Counted from the first letter of the stretch, positions 24,549 to 34,248 are shown. The stretch: DNA of 50,979 nucleotides from Chlamydiota bacterium (GCA_022601345.1 JAJACU010000005.1:1-50979), one strand, 5' to 3'. The notes: generated from the letters alone by a model not told the origin. A program made the numbers and translations.

Positions 24549-27500
24549 TTAAGCAATAGTGCTTCTGCTTGTAGCAGTGGTGGTTTGGCTTGTTTTAGAT
24601 TCTTTTTGGTGCATAAAATTCAGAAGATAAGGGGCTATAAAGAGAGATGAAAAAGTCCCTAAGATAACTCCAAGACTCATTACAAGAGAAAAATCAAAGA
24701 TCTTAGATCCTCCGAGTAAAACCAAAGAAAGAAGCACAACAAAAGTTGTTAATGATGTCATCACTGTTCTATTAAGTGTCACACTAATTGAGTGGTTAAT
24801 TACCTCAGAGAAAGAAAGCTTCTTGTAGAGCTTTTTGTCCTCTCTGATGCGGTCAAACACAATAATAGTGTCATTTAATGAATAGCCAATAATGGTCATT
24901 AACGCAGCAATAATCTGCATGTTAATTTGCACCGTTACACCTGAAAAATGTAAGATAGCTATTAGAGCAAGGGTGATGAAAATATCGTGAACAATACATA
25001 AAATTGCGCTTAGAGCATATTTGATCTCATATCTAAAGGAGATGTAAATCAAAATAAACAAAAGTGCTAACGAGAGCCCGATAAATGCATTGTTTCGAGT
25101 GCTCTTAGAAAGCTGGCCACTCATTTCTGACCAGTTTTTATCTAGATTTTCCAAGCTTTTATGAGTAAGTTTCATATCTTTTGCCGCTAATGCTTCCACA
25201 ACCCAAGATAATCTAGGGTTGCTTTTCCATGTGGGCTGCTGTCTTGCAAATCCTGATTCAGAGGACATCCCGAAAAAGGGTCGGCCTTTTTCGTCCAAAG
25301 CAGAGCTTAGTTGAACTCTAAGAGAGTTGGGTTGATTGAGCTCTCTAATTTGGAAATCTGTTATTTTTGCTCCAGCATCAATGAGAGCGCCTGCTACTGC
25401 TTTTCGATAGTCAAGAGCAGTCTTGCCTTCAACTTGCATGCTAACAGAATACCCACCTGTAAAGTCCATGCCCATAATAGATTTTCTTTGTTGAAGGAGC
25501 AAAGTTGCACCCATAACTATAACAAAAATAGATAGCACTGAAACCCATCTAGAGTGTTTTAAAAAGTCGAATGACTTTACTTTGATCCAATTTGCCATGT
25601 TGAGCGTTGTTGCTTTAGTTTGGCTGACCCATTTAGTAAAAAATGCTCGGGTCATAAAAAGAGCTGTAAACATCGAAGAGGCAATACCAATAGTTAGAGT
25701 AATGGCCAAACCTTTAATAGGGCCAGCGTCAAAGTTAAGCAAAATAATTGCAGCAATAATAGTTGTAATGTTTGAGTCAAAAATAGCGCTAAAGGCTTTT
25801 TTGTAACCTGTAGCAATAGCTGTTGAGAGTCTTTGAGTTAATTTTAACTCTTCTCGAATACGTTCAAAGACTAAAACATTGGCATCAACTGCCATTCCTA
25901 CAGTCAAAATGATACCTGCTATGCCCGAAAGCGTCAGTGTCGCTTGTAAATTTTGGAGAGTTCCCCACATAATTAACAAGTTAAAGAGGACTGCAATAGA
26001 GGCGATAATACCAGAAAAACGGTAGTAGCCAACCATTACAATAATAACAAGGGCAAGAGCAATAGCCATTGCTGTAATTCCTTGAACTCTTTCTGTCAGG
26101 CCTAGGTCTGCACTAACATTTTCTACAGATAAAATATGCGGAGTAAATGACAGTGAGCCTGCTTTTAAATCAGAGGCTAGTTTAGTGGCTTCATGTTGTG
26201 TAAATCCACCTGTAACTTGAACATTATCTCTAAGAGGCTGATTGAGCTGAGGATCATTAATAATTTGTCCATTCAAAATAATGGCCATTCTCCAACCCCG
26301 TCCAAGAGTGTATTTCTCATGTACACTCCCAACAACTTTGTCTTTAGCAAATGAAGACGTCCAGCTTGAAATGGCTTCTCTAGGGCTTATTTTATCAGCA
26401 GACTTAGCCGTTGTTTTGATTCCAAAAGTAAGGGTGTTTCCTTGACTTGGATCATAGCCAGTGCGTACATTTTCAATTTCAGAACCCTCTAGGGCAAAGT
26501 TATTAAATACTGGAATTAGAGGATGGGTTTGTCCACGCCATTCTGTATAATCGCTGCCACGATAGACACCAATTGATGACAGGGTAGTCTCCAAAGCACT
26601 AGAGCTTGAGAGATTGTGAGGTGAAGGTAATCTAAAACCGTGTTCATAGAGTTCTTTAGCATACTCTGTACGTGGCTGAACTTCTAAACCGTCTTCTGAA
26701 CCTCCAAGTTGCTTCCATGCAATCATGTTGATTCCTTCAGCATCTTTACGATTCGTAATTGTTGCTTCATTCCATACATCTTGTAGAAACTTTTGCATGG
26801 ATGCAAAATACGGTGAGTTTTTTGAAGCGAACTTTTCATTAATGATGTGAAAAGACATAGATGAGCCTTTAATTAGCTCAGATGCAGTGAGTCCTTTAGA
26901 TGAAGGAAAGTCTAGGGCTATATGGTTGCCTTCAACGCGAATGTCAACTTCAGATAAGCCCATTTTATTAACTCTTTGAGTGAGCTCATTTGCTCCTTCT
27001 GAAAGCTCTTCTTTGCCTGTGATGGTGCGGTTGTTATGGTCTTTAAGGCCAATTAATATTGATTTTCCACCTAAGATATCTAAGCCCCATTTTAAAACTT
27101 TGCGATTGTCACCGCGAAAGTATTCTTTGAAATTTAGTAAAAAATTATTCCAAAGAATATTTTTTGTTGGAGGTGGGATTAAGAACCGGCTTTGCGTATC
27201 GTGAAGGTCAACAAGAGATGCCTGGTAATCATCTTTCCACTTGATGAGCTCCTCATGAATTTGACCTTCAATTTTGTTTGTAGTCAAAATACGTTGTTCT
27301 AAGTTTGTAAGCTCGAGTGTAGCTACATGTTTGTTGCCATGTACGGAGAAATTTTCCCGTGTTGCAGCTAGAATATCAGTATAATAGCTGGGATTTTCAA
27401 AGATAAAATCTTGATGAAAGTCTTTTTCAAATTCAGTTTCATTCGCAAGAAAGGAGTATTGGTAGCCTTGTTGACGAAAGATATTTTGAAGTTGAATAAA

Positions 27501-29048
27501 CTCTTCTTTAAATGTTTCAGCCTGCTCTAAGTTTGCAAATTGCTGGTATTTTTGTAGTATTGGGTTCAAACCTTTAGCAACCACATAAATAGAACTATTG
27601 TCAAAGCCTTTCAAAGGCTCTCCTGCCTGAAGGACCGGCGCATAGACAACAAGGCCAAATCTTTTTTCATCTTCAGAAAGAGATGAATATGTTTCATAGT
27701 CCCAAACAGGGAAAGCTCCATTTGAAAATTCTGGAGATTCGGGGCTCCAAAAATTTTCAATTTTTTGCTTGAGCTTGTTTACTTCTTGTCTAGCGATGTA
27801 GGCTAAATCCATCAGAAGGTAGCTTTGTGTATCATCAAGTTTGTCTAGAGCAACTTGGAATCCACTCTCAGTAGGGGAGATCGCTTCATTAGAAGTTTGG
27901 GACACGCGGGCAATTTCATTAATAATGAGCTGGTTTAGTTTTTCTTTCTTTGTGCGTATATCTGGTGTGTTTACTAACGAAGAGCGTACTTCTTCAACAT
28001 CTGAATGAAGACGCACATTGAAAGTGCCGCTCTCCCAGTCAACAGAAATAGCTTGAATAAATGGGCTGCAATCTCCAAGCACCAGTAAATCATTGCTCGA
28101 AGAGATGGCTTCTTTAGCAGTTCTGAAAGTAAGGGGAGTATGGGCAGTAACAAAATGCTTTTGATTGTTTTTAATCACTTGGATTGAACTGGCGACTAAT
28201 TTTTGGTCATTTTGAAGTTTTAGCTTCTCCTCATCACCTGCTTTTAGTTCTTCTGATTTTTTAGCGAGATTTTTTTGTAAAATTTCTAGCTTTTCAATAA
28301 GAGGGTCTATTCCACGGCTTGGCTTTTGAGTGGCTAGGCTAAAGCTCTGAAAGTATCTGCGTGTTATAGAAGAATTTTCTCCAAAATTTTTGCAGTAGCT
28401 TTTAATGGTTTGCGCAACATTTAAAAGCTCGTTATCAAAGTTCGTTTTTGCAGAGGCATGTGTGAGGGAATTTAACAGTTCTCCATTAGATGACCTTCCA
28501 GCAAAACTTACAGCTAGTTGAGCAAAACGGTTATTTACAAGTTCTTTATATGAATCTGTAAGAGCATCACTTTCTTTTTTAGGAACAAAAGAAATAAAGT
28601 CTTTTAGCTCTTCTTTTTTTGCACTAAACCCAATTTTTCTTTCTACAATGACTTTAGTTGGATTATCGTTAATTCCTGGGGCTAAACTCAATTGAGCAGG
28701 GGCAAAAGGTATCATGGCTCCAGCTCTGGGTAAAAGAGAGCGAAACTTTTTTGCTTGATCAGGTCGGAAAAAAGAAATTTCTATTAGCTGAGGGCTTTTC
28801 TCTAAAGGCTGAATCGATTTAGGTTTTAACCCTAAGTGTTTAGTAAAGGACGTAAGCCAGTCCACAGATTCTTTTTGCATGCTGTCAACTCGATCAGTTG
28901 CTTGTTGGGCAATTTGATAGGCTTGCTTTTCACTAATAGACTTAGAAAGAGGTTTGGAATAGTAGATGAGAGTAGGCAAAACGTTGTAAATTGTTAGTAC
29001 AACAACGGCTACTATTAAGATAAGATGTCCCTTCTTCAGTTTTTCCAT
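24549..29048 (-). CDS. secDF: Fused protein translocase subunit SecDF
   Basis: SecDF uses proton-motive force to pull proteins exported by SecYEG across the inner membrane. One 1,499-residue chain contains both units. The first membrane helix is at about 7-29, followed by a very long periplasmic region. SecD motifs appear as 'WGLDILGGKSILIGL' (about 675) and 'LTVGMAVDANVLVFERIREEL' (about 1060-1080). The SecF half begins near residue 1150 with 'MGMDFTGGYSVSM' and 'IIGYSLNDTIIVFDRIRED'. Twelve helices are expected. Fused SecDF is known in Chlamydiae (CT448, about 1,400 residues). The periplasmic insertion between helix 1 and the SecD motif (about 600 residues) is much larger than in E. coli. 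The C-terminus is Ser/Thr-rich. Confidence 0.96.
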   Translation of the reverse strand: MEKLKKGHLILIVAVVVLTIYNVLPTLIYYSKPLSKSISEKQAYQIAQQATDRVDSMQKESVDWLTSFTKHLGLKPKSIQPLEKSPQLIEISFFRPDQAKKFRSLLPRAGAMIPFAPAQLSLAPGINDNPTKVIVERKIGFSAKKEELKDFISFVPKKESDALTDSYKELVNNRFAQLAVSFAGRSSNGELLNSLTHASAKTNFDNELLNVAQTIKSYCKNFGENSSITRRYFQSFSLATQKPSRGIDPLIEKLEILQKNLAKKSEELKAGDEEKLKLQNDQKLVASSIQVIKNNQKHFVTAHTPLTFRTAKEAISSSNDLLVLGDCSPFIQAISVDWESGTFNVRLHSDVEEVRSSLVNTPDIRTKKEKLNQLIINEIARVSQTSNEAISPTESGFQVALDKLDDTQSYLLMDLAYIARQEVNKLKQKIENFWSPESPEFSNGAFPVWDYETYSSLSEDEKRFGLVVYAPVLQAGEPLKGFDNSSIYVVAKGLNPILQKYQQFANLEQAETFKEEFIQLQNIFRQQGYQYSFLANETEFEKDFHQDFIFENPSYYTDILAATRENFSVHGNKHVATLELTNLEQRILTTNKIEGQIHEELIKWKDDYQASLVDLHDTQSRFLIPPPTKNILWNNFLLNFKEYFRGDNRKVLKWGLDILGGKSILIGLKDHNNRTITGKEELSEGANELTQRVNKMGLSEVDIRVEGNHIALDFPSSKGLTASELIKGSSMSFHIINEKFASKNSPYFASMQKFLQDVWNEATITNRKDAEGINMIAWKQLGGSEDGLEVQPRTEYAKELYEHGFRLPSPHNLSSSSALETTLSSIGVYRGSDYTEWRGQTHPLIPVFNNFALEGSEIENVRTGYDPSQGNTLTFGIKTTAKSADKISPREAISSWTSSFAKDKVVGSVHEKYTLGRGWRMAIILNGQIINDPQLNQPLRDNVQVTGGFTQHEATKLASDLKAGSLSFTPHILSVENVSADLGLTERVQGITAMAIALALVIIVMVGYYRFSGIIASIAVLFNLLIMWGTLQNLQATLTLSGIAGIILTVGMAVDANVLVFERIREELKLTQRLSTAIATGYKKAFSAIFDSNITTIIAAIILLNFDAGPIKGLAITLTIGIASSMFTALFMTRAFFTKWVSQTKATTLNMANWIKVKSFDFLKHSRWVSVLSIFVIVMGATLLLQQRKSIMGMDFTGGYSVSMQVEGKTALDYRKAVAGALIDAGAKITDFQIRELNQPNSLRVQLSSALDEKGRPFFGMSSESGFARQQPTWKSNPRLSWVVEALAAKDMKLTHKSLENLDKNWSEMSGQLSKSTRNNAFIGLSLALLFILIYISFRYEIKYALSAILCIVHDIFITLALIAILHFSGVTVQINMQIIAALMTIIGYSLNDTIIVFDRIREDKKLYKKLSFSEVINHSISVTLNRTVMTSLTTFVVLLSLVLLGGSKIFDFSLVMSLGVILGTFSSLFIAPYLLNFMHQKESKTSQTTTATSRSTIA

Positions 29049-29085
29049 GGTTTGTTAGATCCCCAATAATTTTTTTAATCGCGAG

Positions 29086-29114
29086 ATATTAACATTGAGA
29101 CTTCATTTTTGCAA
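29086..29114 (-). promoter_or_regulatory. Probable secDF promoter
   Basis: On the minus strand TTGCAA (29109-29114) and TAATAT (29086-29091) are 17 bases apart, 38 bases upstream of the secDF ATG. Confidence 0.5.
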
Positions 29115-29187
29115 GGAAGAGAGTGTGTAAAATAAAACAATTAAAAAAAGAACTTAACTTTGTATATAAATCAAATAATAAATTGAG

Positions 29188-29201
29188 ACCTTAGTTAAGG
29201 T
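29188..29201. promoter_or_regulatory. Palindrome between divergent secDF and the 29289 gene
   Basis: ACCTTA-GT-TAAGGT is a 14-base sequence with perfect 6-base arms lying in the divergent intergenic region. It could be an operator serving either gene. No gene is visible in 29049-29288. Confidence 0.3.
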
Positions 29202-29288
29202 TTGTAATAAAAATTTATTTATCAATTGATAATAATTAATTAACGGTATTAACATCTCTGCTTTAAAAAAATTATTCAGGAGAAATTT

Positions 29289-30924
29289 ATGTGTTCTTTT
29301 ATGCCAGGATGGGATGTTCAAGTTCCAGGATGTAGTGAATTATACGGGATGAGCGATGTTTGTGGCTCTTACGGCCTTTCTAGGGCTGTTCGACCTGGTC
29401 AAGTTAGAGCTACGCGTGATTTAATGTCAGAAACTTGGGATCAAGCTCCTCCATTAGTGCGCACAGCAGTTGTAACTACTGCAGTAGGAACGGGAGCCTA
29501 TTTCTTGGGATCAACTCTGCCTTGGGGATCTGAAACAGCAGCGCCTCTTACAGCTTTTGGTAGAGTCGCGCAGATGAGTTCTACAGAATTAGAACCTCAT
29601 ACGGCTTTTAGTAGAGTTGCTGCATTGGAATTCCCTGAAGTGGATTCAGCCCCTACTTATTCACCAGGAAGCTTAAGTGGAGCAGGAGCTGGTTTAGCGA
29701 CGACTCTGTCATTTTTTAGGCACGCAAATTCTAGTGTTTATGAAGATGGAACAAGTGCCGCCTACCGTTTTAGATCCAAAAGGTGGGGTAGAATAGAGCA
29801 AACGAGCCATCTCTACAGAATGTTTGCTGGAGATAAAGATGTTAGAATATTTAACCCTTTGGATCCTTCGGCTCCAAAAAGTGAGATTCAAAGGTTGCAC
29901 GATGAAGGGCAAATTACTGATCAAGAACGTGGTCTTATGTTAGAGTGCGTGTATGAGCCCTCTCTTGAGGCAATAGAAAAAGGGGAATATCCTTTTGGAA
30001 CGTCAGTTTGGGCATTAGGGCCGAAAGAAGATCATACGCATACATTTCAACTTGGAAGTGTTGCAGGTGTCTTTACCGATACGGACTCAGAAATAAGAAG
30101 TAAAGCCTGTCTTATTGGTGATTTGAAAACGGAAGTGGGGCAAGAAGTTTGTGATGCCTTTGATGTTGCAGATTGCGATATTCCAGACGAACTAATAAGT
30201 GAATATGCTGCAAGACTTTTAGTTGAGGCTAGCGCTACTGTTAGTGCAGGAGAAAGAACCTGGGAAGATTATTTAGAAGGTATAGATTTATCTGAAGAAA
30301 TGATCGGAGAATTCGTGCATGATGAGGTGTTAAAATATTCTGACGGTGAAGCAGTTTGGAGCAATTACTTAAAGCAGGCAAAAGCAGAACTTGAAAATCC
30401 CGAAGGAGGAGCTGCAACTCTTCAAAAAGAAATCGCTGCATCAGATGTTTTAGTTGACGTTGCAGTGAAATTAGGGATGCCACCTGGATGCTCTAATGTT
30501 ACTAACTTTTTGAAGAGAGAGTCAAAATTTATGAAAGCTATCAGTGCTAATGAAGAGGGTATTGTTCCAGATCCAGCTTTGCAAGAAATTTTTGCAACAA
30601 TATCGGAGTTTGGGTTTTAAGAGTCGAGCTGATTTGACTCCAGAGAATGTACACGCTCTTGAGTTTTTAGACCTCTTTGGAAAAAGATCTGTTTTTGGAG
30701 AAAGTGAAGAGTTTGAAACCTCAGAAATGGAAGTAGATCCTATTGAGGCCAAGCAAATAGCAGAAGAGGCCAAAGCGTGGATGAGTCAATTTCCGAAGAA
30801 AGATTCTAAAAGAAATCCTAGAAAATCAAATGGAAAAAGCCTTGCAAACGGATCGCCTGCACCTTTGACTCGTGCATCAGCGCAACGTCCTTTTCATGGT
30901 ACACCAGGTCTATTACAGAAGTAA
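29289..30924 (+). CDS. Orphan protein whose frame requires a +1 shift at TTT-TAA
   Basis: The first frame (ATG 29289, AGGAG ribosome site) encodes 443 residues and stops at TAA 30618-30620. A second frame, open across the junction to 30924, continues seamlessly: skipping one T of GGG-TTTT-AAG joins 'ATISEFGF' to 'KSRADLTPENVHALEFLD', giving 544 residues. No credible separate start exists for the second part. I recognise no domain. Visible features: a weak hydrophobic stretch (about 56-77), two internal near-repeats (TAFGRVAQM / TAFSRVAAL at about 88 and 103; TWEDYLEGI / VWSNYLKQA at about 322 and 356), an acidic central region, and a basic, Ser/Pro/Asn-rich tail. It is preceded by a divergent regulatory region. 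It looks lineage-specific and could be a secreted protein, without direct evidence. Confidence 0.6.
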
Positions 30925-30944
30925 TCAAAAAAAAAGAGCTGCAA

Positions 30945-31029
30945 GGTTAGATCTATTCTTAATTAATTGATCAGATCTAAACCAATTAAACTGTCGAAGG
31001 CAAGCCAAGAAATACATTTTTGGCTTGTC
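30945..31029 (+). terminator. Two hairpins after the 29289-30924 gene
   Basis: TTAGATCT (30947-30954) pairs with AGATCTAA (30973-30980). Then GGCAAGCCAA (30999-31008) pairs with TTGGCTTGTC (31020-31029) with one G-T pair and an 11-base loop. Both sit between the stop at 30924 and the fab promoter. Their position at the end of the longer composite frame supports that frame as the real 3' end. T runs are weak. Confidence 0.5.
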
Positions 31030-31111
31030 TCCTTTGTAAAGTTGTTGAGTTAAAATTTCATTTTAATACTTTAGAGCCTTGAAACCACATAGTTATAATT
31101 ATAAGTTTCTT

Positions 31112-31139
31112 TTAATTTAATGATTAGATTGGGTATAAT
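31112..31139 (+). promoter_or_regulatory. Probable promoter of the fab operon
   Basis: A perfect TATAAT lies at 31134-31139, 34 bases before the fabH GTG. The -35 region (TTTAAT at about 31111) is poor, so the exact -35 is uncertain. Confidence 0.5.
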
Positions 31140-31172
31140 CTGCGATCGTATTTATTTGGATAGAGGAATATT

Positions 31173-32165
31173 GTGAACACAAAAAGGATAGCTCGAATTA
31201 TTGGTTCGGGGTCATATTTACCTGAGAAGGTTCTAACTAATAAAGAACTTGAGTCGATGGTTGAAACCTCAGACGAGTGGATTGTAACGCGCACTGGGAT
31301 CAAAGAAAGAAGAGTTGCTGGAGAAAATGAATATACTTCTACCATGGGCATTAAGGCTGCCAAAGAGGCTATTGAAAATTGTAATATTGACCCAGAAAAA
31401 TTAGATTTAGTCATTGTTGCAACTTGTACGCCGGATTATTTATTTCCAAGCACAGGAGCTTTAATTCAAAAAGAAATCGGAGCGGTAAATGCCGCAGCAT
31501 TTGATTTGCAAGCTGCATGTTCTGGCTATATCTTTGCTTTGTCTATCGCAAAGAGTTACATAGAGTCAGGTTTTTATAAAAATATTTTGATTGTGGCTTC
31601 TGAAAAGATTTCTTCTATTGTGGATTATGAAGATCGCAATACATGTGTTTTATTTGGAGATGGAGCTTCAGCTTCTGTAGTAAGTTTTGAGGGCAAAGGC
31701 CTTGAGATACGTGATGTGAGCTTAGGAACAGATGGAAACCAGTCAGACCTTTTGATCTTACCTGGAGGAGGAAGCCGTATTCCTTCTAGTGAACAGTCTC
31801 TAAAAGATAAGCAGCACTTCTTAAAAATGGAAGGGCGTGAGGTTTTTAAACACGCAGTGCGCCTTATGGAGGTTGCGGCTAATGAATGCCTTAGTAGTGC
31901 AGGCATAGAGGGAAGAGACTTAGCTTGGCTTGTGCCTCATCAAGCCAACATACGCATTATCAGCGCCATTGCTAAGCGCTTTGCTCTCAAAGAAGAAAAT
32001 GTCTACAAAACAGTTCATAAATATGGAAACACCTCAGCTTCAGGAGTTGCTATAGCTCTTGATGAGCTTGTTCGTACAAAGGAAGTTGCTAAAGGAGAAA
32101 ATGTCCTATTGGTTGCTTTTGGAGCCGGCCTAACCTGGGGCGCTTCACTATTAACTCAAAACTAA
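31173..32165 (+). CDS. fabH: 3-oxoacyl-ACP synthase III (FabH)
   Basis: FabH condenses acetyl-CoA with malonyl-ACP to start type II fatty acid synthesis. The 330-residue thiolase-fold enzyme has catalytic Cys116 (DLQAACSGYIFAL), the His of 'VPHQANIRI' (about 248-256) and the Asn of 'YGNTSAS' (about 283-289). The start is a GTG at 31173 with AGAGGA 7 bases upstream. It is first in the operon fabH-fabD-fabG-acpP, the same order as C. trachomatis CT239-CT236. Confidence 0.97.
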   Translation: MNTKRIARIIGSGSYLPEKVLTNKELESMVETSDEWIVTRTGIKERRVAGENEYTSTMGIKAAKEAIENCNIDPEKLDLVIVATCTPDYLFPSTGALIQKEIGAVNAAAFDLQAACSGYIFALSIAKSYIESGFYKNILIVASEKISSIVDYEDRNTCVLFGDGASASVVSFEGKGLEIRDVSLGTDGNQSDLLILPGGGSRIPSSEQSLKDKQHFLKMEGREVFKHAVRLMEVAANECLSSAGIEGRDLAWLVPHQANIRIISAIAKRFALKEENVYKTVHKYGNTSASGVAIALDELVRTKEVAKGENVLLVAFGAGLTWGASLLTQN

Positions 32166-32186
32166 AAAGCTATTAAGGGGACTATT

Positions 32187-33137
32187 ATGCTAAAAGCTAA
32201 AACTGCTTTTATTTTTCCAGGACAAGGCGAATCTCACAGTGTAGGAATGTGCAGAGATTTTTATGATCAATATCCAATTGTGAAAGAAACTTTTGATGAA
32301 GCTTCTAAAATTTTGGAATATGATTTAACAAAATTAATCTTTGAAGGACCTTTAGAAAAGTTATCAGAAACTCAATACTGTCAAATAGCTATTTACGTTG
32401 TAAGTATAGCCGTTCTAAGAGTCATTAAACAAGAATTTCCAAATTTAAAGCCAGACTACTGTGCAGGCTTAAGCTTGGGAGAGTACAGTGCTGCCACAGC
32501 TGCAGGTGTGATAAGCTTTGCTCAAGGTGTCAAACTAATTGATGCTAGAGGTCGGTATATGCAAAAAGCATGTTTAGATCATCCAAGTACAATGGCTGTT
32601 GTTCTAGGTCTTGCTGAAGACCAGGTTTTAGAAGTTATAAATGATTTAAATATGCCAGATAGCCTTTGGCTTGCAAACCTAAATTGCCCAGGTCAAATTG
32701 TTGTTTCGGGAACGCATGAAGCAATTGAAGCGTTTGTGCCTAAGGCAAAAGAAGCAAAAGCCAAAAGGGTATTACCTCTAAATGTAGCTGGAGCATTTCA
32801 TAGTCCATTTATGAGCTCTGCAGCTAAGCAGTTAACTTCTTTAATGGATCAAATGGATTTAAATGATCCTCAAACTTTGCTGATGATGAATGCAACCGGT
32901 CAACAAGAAGAGCAGCTAGACAAAATTAGACAGAATCTAATTTTGCAGATTACAAATCCTGTGAGATGGCAATCGTGCATTCAAGAAATGGAAAGTAAAG
33001 GCGTCAACTCTTTTGTTGAAATTGGATGTGGCAAAGTGCTCAGCGGATTAAATAAAAGAATGGGATTAAGTGGACAAACTTGCTGCATAAATTCTGTAAA
33101 AGATTTAGAATCGTTTAAAAATCAAGTTTTAGCTTAA
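32187..33137 (+). CDS. fabD: Malonyl-CoA:ACP transacylase (FabD)
   Basis: FabD loads malonate onto ACP. The 316-residue protein has the start 'IFPGQGESHSVGM', the nucleophile Ser96 in GLSLGEYSA, the conserved Arg of 'DARGRYMQKA' (about 118) and the His of 'GAFHSPFM' (about 205). The usual FabD motif is GHSLGEYSA, so the residue before the nucleophile is Leu-Ser with Gly-Leu instead of Gly-His. AAGGGG precedes the ATG. It is 21 bases after fabH and 20 bases before fabG. Confidence 0.96.
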   Translation: MLKAKTAFIFPGQGESHSVGMCRDFYDQYPIVKETFDEASKILEYDLTKLIFEGPLEKLSETQYCQIAIYVVSIAVLRVIKQEFPNLKPDYCAGLSLGEYSAATAAGVISFAQGVKLIDARGRYMQKACLDHPSTMAVVLGLAEDQVLEVINDLNMPDSLWLANLNCPGQIVVSGTHEAIEAFVPKAKEAKAKRVLPLNVAGAFHSPFMSSAAKQLTSLMDQMDLNDPQTLLMMNATGQQEEQLDKIRQNLILQITNPVRWQSCIQEMESKGVNSFVEIGCGKVLSGLNKRMGLSGQTCCINSVKDLESFKNQVLA

Positions 33138-33157
33138 AACTAAGAAGAGGAGCTTTA

Positions 33158-33898
33158 ATGTTAGAAGGTAAGAAAGCTATAGTTACTGGAGCAACAGCTG
33201 GAATTGGAAAGGCAATAGCCTTGACTCTTGCTGAGGCTGGAGCAGATGTCGCAGTTTTTGGAACTAACTCAGAACGTGGTCAAAAAGTTGTAGATGAAAT
33301 TAAATCTAAAACTAGCCGTGAAGCATTCTTTGTTTCTGCAGATGTTTCAAGCACTCAAGAGGTTCAAGAATCTGTCAATCAGGTTGTTGAGAAATTTGGA
33401 TCAGTTGACATACTCGTTAACAATGCAGGGATTGTTAAAGATGGTCTTCTTATGCGAATGAGCGAAGCTGACTGGGATCGAGTCATTGATGTAAACTTAA
33501 AATCTGTATTTAACATGAGTAAAGCAGTGCTTCGCACGATGATGAAAGCTAGAAGCGGCAGAATCATCAATATTAGTTCTGTTATCGGCTTGACAGGAAA
33601 TGCGGGTCAGGTTAATTATGCTGCTTCAAAATCAGGGATTATTGGAGTTACAAAGTCTCTTGCCAAGGAACTAGCAAGCAGGAATATCTTTGTCAATTGT
33701 GTTGCTCCAGGGTTTGTCGACACAGGAATGACAGACACTTTAGGAGATAATCTCAAAGAGGAAATTTTAAAGGCAATTCCAATGAAAAGAATTGGAACGC
33801 CTGAAGAAATCGCTCAAGTTGCTCTGTTTTTAGCGGGCAATGGAGCAAATTATATAACGGGTCAAGTCCTGCCGGTTGACGGTGGAATGACAATGTAA
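33158..33898 (+). CDS. fabG: 3-oxoacyl-ACP reductase (FabG)
   Basis: FabG is the NADPH-dependent reductase of fatty acid elongation. The 246-residue SDR shows TGATAGIG (10-17), NNAG (88-91), catalytic Ser141, Tyr154 and Lys158 (YAASK) and the FabG-typical end 'ITGQVLPVDGGMTM'. The ribosome site is AGAGGAG. It lies third in the operon. Confidence 0.97.
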   Translation: MLEGKKAIVTGATAGIGKAIALTLAEAGADVAVFGTNSERGQKVVDEIKSKTSREAFFVSADVSSTQEVQESVNQVVEKFGSVDILVNNAGIVKDGLLMRMSEADWDRVIDVNLKSVFNMSKAVLRTMMKARSGRIINISSVIGLTGNAGQVNYAASKSGIIGVTKSLAKELASRNIFVNCVAPGFVDTGMTDTLGDNLKEEILKAIPMKRIGTPEEIAQVALFLAGNGANYITGQVLPVDGGMTM

Positions 33899-33936
33899 TT
33901 TTATAAATTATTGTTTAAAGTAAATTCGAGGTAAGA

Positions 33937-34188
33937 ATGTCAGACCAACAATCATTAGAAAAAGAAGTTATAGATATCGTTGTGGAACAATTAGGTATTG
34001 ATGCTTCTGAAGTGGATTCAAGTAAATCTTTTGTTGAAGACTTGAATGCAGATTCATTAGACTTAACTGAGTTAATTATGACTTTTGAAGAAAAATTCGG
34101 TTTCGAAATTTCTGAGGAAGATGCAGAAAAACTCAAAACTGTTGGAGATGTGGTTGAATACATAGCCAATAAGAAGAAACAAGGCTAA
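33937..34188 (+). CDS. acpP: Acyl carrier protein
   Basis: The 83-residue acidic protein carries the phosphopantetheine attachment site DSL with Ser40, within '[15 protein letters not shown]'. It is the carrier for FabD/FabH/FabG encoded upstream and is activated by AcpS, encoded at 39409 in this window. GAGGT precedes the ATG, and a bidirectional terminator follows. Confidence 0.97.
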   Translation: MSDQQSLEKEVIDIVVEQLGIDASEVDSSKSFVEDLNADSLDLTELIMTFEEKFGFEISEEDAEKLKTVGDVVEYIANKKKQG

Positions 34189-34204
34189 ACATAGTTTCAG
34201 TCAA

Positions 34205-34245
34205 AAACCCTTAGTTTACATTATGTAGGTTAAGGGTTTCTTTTT
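34205..34245. terminator. Bidirectional intrinsic terminator between acpP and the cNMP gene
   Basis: AAACCCTTA (34205-34213) pairs perfectly with TAAGGGTTT (34231-34239). It is followed by CTTTTT on the plus strand and by TTTTTG on the minus strand, so it can end both convergent transcripts. Confidence 0.85.
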
Positions 34246-34248
34246 GCC

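Noticed and set aside
25311-25806. Antisense ORFs of about 74 codons within secDF
   Set aside because: They lie opposite a highly conserved gene, lack ribosome sites and show no recognisable protein pattern.
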